Origin: Hydrogenophaga sp.
GTDB lineage: Bacteria; Pseudomonadota; Gammaproteobacteria; Burkholderiales; Burkholderiaceae_C
Reading direction: 5' to 3'
Assembly (NCBI GenBank): GCA_018333605.1
Contig: JAGXSV010000010.1
Span: 1 to 43,854, forward strand
Length of the DNA: 43,854 bases
Made by a program: the position numbers and the translations under genes. Under the pieces are notes generated by a model, which saw nothing but the letters and a program-made list of their open reading frames with translations, was not told where the DNA came from and made no database searches. This document shows, in pieces, positions 31,987-39,324 of this stretch; the first letter of the stretch is position 1, and every line of letters starts with the position of its first letter.

Positions 31987-33870
31987 TCAATCTGCCTTGA
32001 CGGCGGGGACGCTGCCATCGGGCCGCCAAATCGTGCCGATGGACACGTTCTTGAGTTTCTTCTGCCGCCCGTACCAGAGGTTGACCAGGCCGCGCGAGAA
32101 GAACACCGAGGAGAACATGCTGGTCAGGATGCCGATGCAGTGCACCACGGCGAAGCCGCGCACCGGGCCAGAGCCAAACGCCAGCAGCGCCACGCCCGCA
32201 ATCAGGGTGGTGATGTTGGAGTCCAGAATGGTGCCCCAGGCGGTTTCGTAGCCGGCCTGGATCGCCGCCTGCGGGGATTTTCCGCTGCGCAGCTCCTCGC
32301 GCACGCGCTCGTTGATCAGCACGTTGGAGTCGATGGCCATGCCCAGCGCCAGCGCCATGGCCGCAATGCCGGGCAGCGTCAGCGTGGCCTGCAGCATGGA
32401 CAGCACCGCCACCAGCAGCACCAGGTTGAACGCCAGCGCGATGCTGGAGAACACGCCAAACAGCATGTAGTAAGCGCACATGAACAGCACGATCACGACG
32501 AAGCCCCAGATCACGCTGTTGAAGCCTTTGGCAATGTTCTCGGCGCCCAGGCTGGGCCCGATGGTGCGCTCTTCAATGATTTCCATCGGCGCGGCCAGCG
32601 AGCCCGCGCGCAGCAGCAGCGCGGTGTCGCTGGCTTCCATGGTGGTCATGGCGCCAGAAATCTGCACCCGGCCACCGCCAATTTCGGTGCGGATCACCGG
32701 CGCGGTGACCACCTCACCCCGGCCTTTTTCAAACAGGATGATGGCCATGCGCTTGCCCACGTTCTCGCGCGTCACGTCGCGGAAAATGCGCGAGCCTTTG
32801 GCATCCAGCGTCAGGTGCACGGCGGCTTCCTGGGTCTGGCTGTCAAAGCCGGCCTGGGCGTCGGTCAGGTTTTCACCGGTCAGCAGCACGTCGCGCTTGA
32901 CGATCACGGCACGGCCATCGCGCTCGGGGTAGCGCTCGGAGCCAAAAGGCACCGCGCCCGTGCCGCGCTCGGCCGCCAGGCCTTCGGCACTTTCATCCAC
33001 CAGGCGCACTTCCAGGGTGGCGGTGCGACCCAGAATGTCCTTGGCCTTGGCCGTGTCCTGCACGCCGGGCAACTGCACCACGATGCGGTCCAGGCCCTGC
33101 TGCTGAATCACCGGCTCGGCCACACCCAGTTCGTTGATGCGGTTGTGCAGCGTGGTGATGTTTTGCTTGAGCGCCTGCTCCTGCACCCGGCGAGCGGCCT
33201 CTGGGCGGATGGTTGCGATCAGGCGGTATTCGGTGCCTTCGGGGCGGTCTGTGGCTTCCAGGTCGGCAAACTGATCCTGGATCACGGTGCGGACGGCATC
33301 GAGCGTCTGAGCGTCGCGCACACGCACTTCAATCGTCTGGCCACTGCGGCTGACGCCACCGTGGCGCACGTTTTTCTCGCGCAGCGCTGTGCGCAGGTCG
33401 CCGGTCAGCACATCGGCGCGGCGCTGCAGGGCTGCGGGCATGTCCACCTGCAGCATGAAGTGCACGCCACCGCGCAGGTCCAGGCCCAGGTACATGGGCG
33501 AGGCGCCCAGGCGGGCCAGCCAGGCCGGGGTGCGTGGCAACAGGTTGAGCGCCACCACGTAGCTGGGATCGGCAGCGTCGGGGTTGAATGCACGCTCCAG
33601 CGCGTCGCGCGCCTTGATCTGGTCGTCGGTGGTTTCAAACCGGGCCTTGACCGAGTTGCCCTCGAACTGGATCAGCGAGGCGCTCACACCCTGCGCCGTG
33701 AGCGCCTGCTCCACCCGGGTGGCCGTGGTCGCGTCGATCCGCACCGACGCGCGACCCGCAGACACCTGGACCGCTGGCGATTCACCAAACAGGTTGGGCA
33801 GGGCATACAAAGTCCCGATCACCATCGCGGCCGCGATGATCAGGTACTTCCAGAGCGGATAACGGTTCAT
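31987..33870 (-). CDS. secD: Protein translocase subunit SecD
   Basis: A 627-residue inner-membrane partner of SecF. The N-terminal membrane segment (LWKYLIIAAAMVIGTLYALPNLFGESPAVQ) precedes the large periplasmic region with GLDLRGGVHFMLQVD, GVAEPVIQQQGLDRIVVQLPGVQD and LTGENLTDAQAGFD. Five C-terminal membrane segments follow, including the LALGMAIDSNVLINERVREEL motif. Full length and intact. The repeat at 33910-33989 lies between it and yajC, so the spacing in this operon is larger than usual. Confidence 0.97.
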   Translation of the reverse strand: MNRYPLWKYLIIAAAMVIGTLYALPNLFGESPAVQVSAGRASVRIDATTATRVEQALTAQGVSASLIQFEGNSVKARFETTDDQIKARDALERAFNPDAADPSYVVALNLLPRTPAWLARLGASPMYLGLDLRGGVHFMLQVDMPAALQRRADVLTGDLRTALREKNVRHGGVSRSGQTIEVRVRDAQTLDAVRTVIQDQFADLEATDRPEGTEYRLIATIRPEAARRVQEQALKQNITTLHNRINELGVAEPVIQQQGLDRIVVQLPGVQDTAKAKDILGRTATLEVRLVDESAEGLAAERGTGAVPFGSERYPERDGRAVIVKRDVLLTGENLTDAQAGFDSQTQEAAVHLTLDAKGSRIFRDVTRENVGKRMAIILFEKGRGEVVTAPVIRTEIGGGRVQISGAMTTMEASDTALLLRAGSLAAPMEIIEERTIGPSLGAENIAKGFNSVIWGFVVIVLFMCAYYMLFGVFSSIALAFNLVLLVAVLSMLQATLTLPGIAAMALALGMAIDSNVLINERVREELRSGKSPQAAIQAGYETAWGTILDSNITTLIAGVALLAFGSGPVRGFAVVHCIGILTSMFSSVFFSRGLVNLWYGRQKKLKNVSIGTIWRPDGSVPAVKAD

Positions 33871-33909
33871 AACAGCAGGCCCTTGGGGCAGAGGTGACTT
33901 GAATCCAGA

Positions 33910-33989
33910 ATGCGGTGGAACCGGGTCTGCCGGGCCACTCGCATTGCCCCCTTGAGGGGGTGACGCACCGCAAGGCGCGGCGCGGGGGT
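33910..33989. repeat. Dispersed palindromic repeat, copy 2
   Basis: An 80-bp element homologous to 28512-28585: same ATGCGGTGGAACCGG start, GGGCCACTCGCAT core, then a clear hairpin CCCCCT-TG-AGGGGG and a GC-rich end. It sits within the yajC-secD intergenic space, directly after the yajC stop. As in copy 1, the GC-rich end abuts the stop of a minus-strand gene. Confidence 0.75.
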
Positions 33990-33996
33990 GAACACG

Positions 33997-34317
33997 TTAC
34001 TTGATGCTGCCTTTGGGCAACACCTGAACCACCGCCGAGCGCTGCATCTGGACTTCCACGCCATCGGCGAGTTCCACGCCCACGTACATTTCCCCGATTT
34101 TGGACACTTTGCCCAGCAAACCGCCGGCCGTCACCACCTCGTCGCCTTTGGCCAGGGCGGCCACCATGGCCTTGTGTTCTTTTTGCCGCTTCATCTGCGG
34201 ACGGATCATCACGAAATACAGCACCACAAACATCAGCACCAGCGGCAGCAGGCCCATGATGGTGGACTGGGTATCGCCACCGGCAGCGGCCTGGGCGTAA
34301 GCAGAAGAAATGAACAC
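33997..34317 (-). CDS. yajC: Preprotein translocase subunit YajC
   Basis: A 106-residue membrane protein of the Sec holo-translocon. A single membrane segment (MGLLPLVLMFVVLYFVMIRPQMKRQKEH) and a small cytoplasmic domain (ALAKGDEVVTAGGLLGKVSKI, VEVQMQRSAVVQVLPKGSIK) match the family. The GTG at 34317 was chosen because TTGGAG lies about 8 nt upstream; the frame is open further 5'. The usual upstream genes queA-tgt are absent; iorAB lies there instead. Confidence 0.94.
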   Translation of the reverse strand: MFISSAYAQAAAGGDTQSTIMGLLPLVLMFVVLYFVMIRPQMKRQKEHKAMVAALAKGDEVVTAGGLLGKVSKIGEMYVGVELADGVEVQMQRSAVVQVLPKGSIK

Positions 34318-34454
34318 GGAGGTCTCCAACAGGTTCAGGATCACAAAGACGACAGCGAACCGGCGCTCCCGCAAGGAAACGCCGGGCGCGCCGGGCACAG
34401 CCTGCCATTGTATGCGTCGGGTTGCCCGGCACCCGCATGCACGCCCGCTGACCC

Positions 34455-37400
34455 TCAGGCGGCCCGGGCCCCGGCCGGATCCGCTGCCTGCGTCTGTGGC
34501 TGCTGCCACTGGGCCAGCAGGGCGGCCTGACGGCTGCGCGCCGCGGCCAGGTTGCGTTCTTTCACGTGGCCAAAGCCCTTGATCTGCTCGGGAACCCGCG
34601 CCAGCTCCACCGCCAGCGCGTGGTTGCCCGCGTTCAGGCTGGCCAGCAAGCGGTCCACCAGGGCGCGGTATTCGCCGATCAGGGCGCGCTCGGTGCGGCG
34701 CTCTTCGGTGCGGCCAAACACGTCCAGCGCGGTGCCGCGCAGGCCTTTCAGGCGGGCCAGCAGGCGAAAGGCGGTGAACATGAAGGGGCCAAACGGCCGC
34801 TTCACCAGTTCGCCACGCGCATTTTTCTTGGCGATCAGCGGCGGCGCCAGGTGCACATGGAGTTTGAAGTCGCCTTCAAACTGGCTGGCCAGGCGCGCAT
34901 GAAACGCCGTGTCGCTGTGCAGCCGCGCCACCTCGTACTCGTCCTTGTAGGCCATGAGCTTGAACAGGCAACGCACCACGGCGTCGGTCAGCGCGGTTTT
35001 GCCCAGCGGCTGCTCGGCGGCGCGCACACGCGCCACCAGGCGCTGGTAGTCATCGGCGTAGGCGGCATTCTGGTAGCCGGTGAGAAAGTCAACCCGGCGG
35101 GCGATCAGCTCGTCCAGCGACTCGCGCTTTTTGAACTGGATCACCTGCTCGCCGCTGCCGCGCTGCTGCCACAGCGCCTCCACGGCCTGCGGCTTGTGCG
35201 CGGCGCGGCGGCCCCATTCAAAAGCCGCCTTGTTCTTGTCCACCTGCACGGCATTGAGGTCGATGGCGCGCATCAGCGCCGCGTGGCCCAGCGGCACCCA
35301 GCCTTTTTGCCAGGCGTAGCCCAGCATCAGGGGGTTGGTGTAAATGCTGTCGCCCATCAGCTCGGTGGCGGCGGTCTCGGCGTCAAACACGCCCACCGCC
35401 TCGGCGCCCAGGCTGTGCAACAAGGTGTCCACACAGGCTTGGGCCGGGTTTTGCCAGTCGGGGTTTTTCACAAACGCCGCCGTCGGCGTGGCGCTGGCGT
35501 TCAGCGCCACATGGCTGCGCCCGGCGCGCAGGCGCTGCCAGGTTTCCTTGTGCGCCGCCACAATCGGGTCGCAGCCCAGCACCAGGTCGGCCGACGCCGC
35601 CGACACGCGGGTGGTCCGGATGTCGTCCTGCTGCGCGGCGATCAGCACATGGCTCCAGGTGGCGCCGCCCTTTTGCGCCAGGCCCGCCGCGTCCTGCGTG
35701 ACGATGCCCTTGCCTTCCATGTGCGCGGCCATGCCCAGCAGCTGGCCGATGGTGATCACACCGGTGCCGCCCACGCCGGCCACGATGATGCCCCAGGCCT
35801 CGGCCCCCAGCACCGGCAACGTGGGCTCGGGCAGCGCGCCGCCGGTCCACGCCGACAGGGCGCTGGCCTTCGCGCCACTCTTGTCCTTCTTGCGCAGCTG
35901 CCCGCCTTCCACCGTGACGAAGCTCGGGCAAAAGCCCTTCAGGCACGAATAGTCCTTGTTGCAGGTGCTCTGGTTGATGGTGCGCTTGCGGCCGAACTCG
36001 GTCTCCAGCGGCTCCACGCTCAGGCAGTTGCTCTGCACGCCGCAGTCGCCGCAGCCCTCGCACACCAGCTCGTTGATCACCACGCGCTTGGCCGGGTCCA
36101 CCAGCGTGCCGCGCTTGCGGCGGCGGCGCTTTTCGGTGGCGCAGGTCTGGTCGTAAATGATGACCGTGGTGCCCTTGATGTCGCGGAATTCGCGCTGCAC
36201 CGCATCCAGCGTGTCGCGGTGCTGAATGGCGATGCCGCTCGGCAGCCCCTGCACCGACGCGTATTTTTCCGGCTCGTCGGTCACGATCGTGATCTTGACC
36301 GCGCCCTCGGCGCGCATGCTCTGCGCAATCTGCACCACGCTGTGGCCCTCGGGCCGCTCGCCCACCTGCTGGCCGCCGGTCATGGCCACGGCGTCGTTGT
36401 ACAAAATCTTGTAGGTGATGTTCACGCCCGCCGCAATGCTCTGGCGAATCGCCAGCAGGCCGCTGTGGAAGTAGGTGCCGTCGCCCAGGTTGGCAAACAT
36501 GTGCTGGTCGTGGCTGAACGGCTGCTGGCCCACCCACGGCACGCCCTCGCCGCCCATCTGGGTGAAGCCCACGGTGGTGCGGTCCATCCAGATGCTCATG
36601 AAGTGGCAGCCAATGCCGGCCATGGCGCGCGAACCTTCGGGCACCTTGGTGCTGGTGTTGTGCGGGCAGCCCGAGCAAAACCACGGCTGGCGCTCGGCGC
36701 CTTCAACGCCTTGGGTCAGCAGGGTCTGCATCGACTGTTCTTGCGCGGTGTAAATGGCCAGCTGCGCGTCGATGCGCGCCTGCACGTCTTCAGGCACGCC
36801 CATCTTGCGCAGGCGCTTGGCGATGGCGCGGGCAATGATGCTCGGCGTCAGGTCGGCATTGGCCCGCAGCAGCGTGTGGGCGCTCGGGTTGGGCATGCTC
36901 CACTCGCCGCCGGTGAAGTCGCCTTCCACCTCGTCAAACTTGCCCAACACGTTGGGCCGCACGTCGCCGCGCCAGTTGTACAGCTCTTCCTTCAGCTGGT
37001 ATTCGATGACCTGGCGCTTTTCCTCCACCACCAGAATCTCGCGCAGGCCGGTGGCAAATTCGCGCGTGGTCTGCGCCTCCAGCGGCCACACCACGTTCAC
37101 CTTGTGCAGGCGCAAGCCAATGCGCTGGCAGGTGGCGTCGTCCAGCCCCAGGTCCAGCAGCGCCTGGCGCGTGTCGTTGAACGCCTTGCCGCTGGCGATG
37201 ATGCCAAAGCGGTCGTCCGGCCCCGACACCACGTTGTGGTTGAGCTTGTTGGCACGGATGTAGGCCAGCGCCGCGTACCACTTGAAATCAAACAGCCGCG
37301 CTTCCTGCTCCAGCGCGGCGTCGGGCCAGCGGATGTGCACGCCGCCGGGCGGCATGTCGAACTCGGGGATCACGATGTTCACCCGCTCCGGGTCGATCAT

Positions 37401-38072
37401 GGCCGTGGCGCTCGATTCCACGATCTCCTGGATCGTCTTCATGCCGGCCCAGACGCCGGAAAAGCGGCTCATGGCGATGGCGTGCACGCCCAGATCGAGG
37501 ATGTCCTGCACCGTGGACGGGAAAAACACCGGCAGGCCGCAGGCCTTGAAAATGTGGTCGCTCTGGTGCGCCGCGGTGCTGCTCTTGGCCACGTGGTCGT
37601 CGCCGGCCACCGCGATCACGCCACCCCAGGGTGTGGTGCCGGCCATGTTGGCGTGCTTGAACACATCGCTGCAGCGGTCCACGCCCGGGCCCTTGCCGTA
37701 CCAGATGCCGAACACGCCGTCGAACTTGTTGCTGCCCTGGGGTGCAAAGCCCAGCTGCTGCGTGCCCCAGAGCGCGGTGGCCGCCAGCTCCTCGTTCACC
37801 CCCGGCTGAAACACGATGTTCTGCGCCTTCAGGTACGGCGCGGCCTTCTGCAACGCCTGGTCGTAACCCCCCAGCGGCGAGCCGCGGTAGCCACTGATGA
37901 AGCCCGCCGTATTCTTGCCCTGCAAGGCGTCACGCTGGCGCTGCAGCATGGGCAGCTTCACCAGCGCCTGCACGCCGCTCATGAAGGCGCGGCCGTGGTC
38001 CAGGGAATATTTGTCGTCCAGCGTGACGGTTTCAAGCGCTTTGCGGATGTGTTCGGGCAGTGGGGCGTTCAT
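34455..38072 (-). CDS. Indolepyruvate ferredoxin oxidoreductase, fused single-chain type
   Basis: A 1205-residue enzyme that oxidatively decarboxylates aryl or branched 2-oxo acids to acyl-CoA with ferredoxin, using thiamine diphosphate. Domains in order: N-terminal alpha-like pyrimidine domain (YRGSPLGGYDQALQKA), TPP-binding domain (GIGCHFMSIWMDRTT, NLGDGTYFHSGLLAIRQS), an Fe-S region (CEGCGDCGVQSNC, CNKDYSCLKGFCPS), and a gamma-type domain (IVAGVGGTGVITIGQLLGMAAHMEGKG). A C-terminal block of about 250 residues follows. This fused form replaces separate IorA/IorB and occurs in aerobic proteobacteria. ATG 38072 follows AGGAGA. It precedes yajC on the same strand, 137 bp away. Confidence 0.92.
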   Translation of the reverse strand: MNAPLPEHIRKALETVTLDDKYSLDHGRAFMSGVQALVKLPMLQRQRDALQGKNTAGFISGYRGSPLGGYDQALQKAAPYLKAQNIVFQPGVNEELAATALWGTQQLGFAPQGSNKFDGVFGIWYGKGPGVDRCSDVFKHANMAGTTPWGGVIAVAGDDHVAKSSTAAHQSDHIFKACGLPVFFPSTVQDILDLGVHAIAMSRFSGVWAGMKTIQEIVESSATAMIDPERVNIVIPEFDMPPGGVHIRWPDAALEQEARLFDFKWYAALAYIRANKLNHNVVSGPDDRFGIIASGKAFNDTRQALLDLGLDDATCQRIGLRLHKVNVVWPLEAQTTREFATGLREILVVEEKRQVIEYQLKEELYNWRGDVRPNVLGKFDEVEGDFTGGEWSMPNPSAHTLLRANADLTPSIIARAIAKRLRKMGVPEDVQARIDAQLAIYTAQEQSMQTLLTQGVEGAERQPWFCSGCPHNTSTKVPEGSRAMAGIGCHFMSIWMDRTTVGFTQMGGEGVPWVGQQPFSHDQHMFANLGDGTYFHSGLLAIRQSIAAGVNITYKILYNDAVAMTGGQQVGERPEGHSVVQIAQSMRAEGAVKITIVTDEPEKYASVQGLPSGIAIQHRDTLDAVQREFRDIKGTTVIIYDQTCATEKRRRRKRGTLVDPAKRVVINELVCEGCGDCGVQSNCLSVEPLETEFGRKRTINQSTCNKDYSCLKGFCPSFVTVEGGQLRKKDKSGAKASALSAWTGGALPEPTLPVLGAEAWGIIVAGVGGTGVITIGQLLGMAAHMEGKGIVTQDAAGLAQKGGATWSHVLIAAQQDDIRTTRVSAASADLVLGCDPIVAAHKETWQRLRAGRSHVALNASATPTAAFVKNPDWQNPAQACVDTLLHSLGAEAVGVFDAETAATELMGDSIYTNPLMLGYAWQKGWVPLGHAALMRAIDLNAVQVDKNKAAFEWGRRAAHKPQAVEALWQQRGSGEQVIQFKKRESLDELIARRVDFLTGYQNAAYADDYQRLVARVRAAEQPLGKTALTDAVVRCLFKLMAYKDEYEVARLHSDTAFHARLASQFEGDFKLHVHLAPPLIAKKNARGELVKRPFGPFMFTAFRLLARLKGLRGTALDVFGRTEERRTERALIGEYRALVDRLLASLNAGNHALAVELARVPEQIKGFGHVKERNLAAARSRQAALLAQWQQPQTQAADPAGARAA

Positions 38073-38397
38073 GTTGTTGTCTCCTGGCTGGTTGGGGCCG
38101 CCTCGTGAGCGGTTTCTTTGCACCGCAAACCGGCGGATCAACCGGCTTCAGTGTGCCGCACAGTGTATGACCCGAGCGCTGACAGGTGTTTGCGTTTCAT
38201 GCCCCGATTTCGGCACATCAAGAAAGATTCTTGCCACGAAACAGCTTTCACAGAAACACTCAACAAGCCGGGTTGCAGCAACCTGCAGGCACGGCCAAGC
38301 GCACGCACCCGGCACCGGCGAGATCGCCGCGCTGGCCGTCTCGGTGCGTGGCCCGATCGTCGAACCCGCTACGCAAAGCCCTTCACGCCATGCGGAG
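38073..38397. other. Gene-free region between the pilus operon and the iorAB-like gene
   Basis: 325 bp with no convincing gene. It contains the leader of the oxidoreductase (AGGAGA site near 38080), one copy of the 17-bp sequence also found upstream of the pilus operon (38177-38193), and a short inverted repeat CCGA-TT-TCGG at about 38203-38212. No strong terminator is visible after the tip adhesin gene at 38398. Confidence 0.6.
38177..38214. repeat. Pilus-flanking repeat, copy 1
   Basis: CGCTGACAGGTGTTTGC (38177-38193) is repeated exactly at 43806-43822 in the same orientation. In both copies it is followed within about 10 bp by a GCC...GGC inverted repeat and then an A-rich AGAAA. The two copies bracket the pilus operon, and each lies upstream of a minus-strand gene. 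Confidence 0.65.
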
Positions 38398-39324
38398 TCA
38401 GTAGGTGACCGTCAAGGTGCGCGGATCGCTCGCGGTGCACACGCCGCCCGCGCAGGTTCCGGCCTGTCCGGCGGCAATCCTGCCGTTGATGAAATAGGTT
38501 TGCAGGGCGCCGTTGCCGCTTAGGCTGGACGTGGGCAGGATGGGCGACCAGATCGTTGTCGTGCCAAGCGACAGGGCGTAGTTCAGCCCGCTGGCCACGC
38601 CGGGGTACACACCGCCCGACTGGCTGCCATTGATCGACAAGGTGTAGGGCAGCGTGGTGGAGCAGCGCGCCTGGAAGCTGGTGTTGGCCGTGGCCTGTGT
38701 GGGCGTGAAGGCGGTGTAAGTGAAGGCGATGTTGCCCGGCGGTGTGGCGATCTGGCAGGCCGGGACGTTGGAGATCGTGACGGCAAAAACGCCGGAGGCA
38801 TCCGGTGCCACGCCGCTCTGGCAGCTGGTCCGGTTGTAGGCCATGTTGACCCTCACCGTGTCGCTGTAGGTGCCCTGCGGGATGCCGGTCTGGCCGGCCA
38901 GGACCCTGGAGAAGTAACTGGTGGTCTGGCTCGCCGACAGCGACGTGCCGAAATTGAGGGTGCCGACGATGCACTTGTTGCTCTTGGACCAGTTGGTGGC
39001 ATAAGCGCTGGTGGTGAAGAAGTCGTACTTGAGGTAGCTGTTGCTGGCCGTGTGTTTGGCCCGGTTGTTCGGGCCGTTGTTGTACAGGCCGTCGTCGGTG
39101 AAGGTGATGTAGTTGAGCGTGGCCGGGTCGCTCGCCAGGCGGGTGCACGTGATGGTGTAACTGCTCTGGTTCAGGTTGTCGGTCGCGGCCAGGCCGTCGT
39201 ACACCGAAAAGAACCCGGGTGAACCGATGCTGCAGCTGATCGCCGCCTGCGCAGGCGCACCGAGCAGCGCCAGGGTGAGGCCCATGGCCAGCGTCCCCAG
39301 CCAGCGGCGGCGTGTCGTTTTCAT
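38398..39324 (-). CDS. Archaic chaperone-usher pilus tip protein (two spore coat U domains, CsuE-like)
   Basis: A 308-residue exported protein: signal peptide (MKTTRRRWLGTLAMGLTLAL, cleaved near AQA), then two SCPU domains. The first starts AISCSIGSPGFFSVYD and the second starts near ACQIATPPGNIAFTYTAF. It ends DPRTLTVTY. Two-domain SCPU proteins are the tip adhesins of Csu-type pili, where the N-terminal domain contacts surfaces. Paired cysteines in each domain fit disulfides. ATG 39324 has the Shine-Dalgarno AAGGAG and overlaps the usher stop (ATGA). Last gene of the pilus operon. Adhesion and biofilm roles are from family knowledge. Confidence 0.87.
   Translation of the reverse strand: MKTTRRRWLGTLAMGLTLALLGAPAQAAISCSIGSPGFFSVYDGLAATDNLNQSSYTITCTRLASDPATLNYITFTDDGLYNNGPNNRAKHTASNSYLKYDFFTTSAYATNWSKSNKCIVGTLNFGTSLSASQTTSYFSRVLAGQTGIPQGTYSDTVRVNMAYNRTSCQSGVAPDASGVFAVTISNVPACQIATPPGNIAFTYTAFTPTQATANTSFQARCSTTLPYTLSINGSQSGGVYPGVASGLNYALSLGTTTIWSPILPTSSLSGNGALQTYFINGRIAAGQAGTCAGGVCTASDPRTLTVTY

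Noticed and set aside
31186..38108. Very long open frames on the plus strand opposite secDF and the indolepyruvate oxidoreductase gene
   Set aside because: Antisense frames stay open because of high GC and codon bias of the real genes. Their products are low-complexity His/Gln/Arg/Gly-rich sequences with no family resemblance, while the minus-strand products are clear.
38177..38193. Sigma-54 promoter in the 17-bp pilus-flanking repeat (TTGC preceded by TGACAGG)
   Set aside because: The distance from the GG-like to the GC element is wrong by one base and the conserved TGGCAC is not matched.
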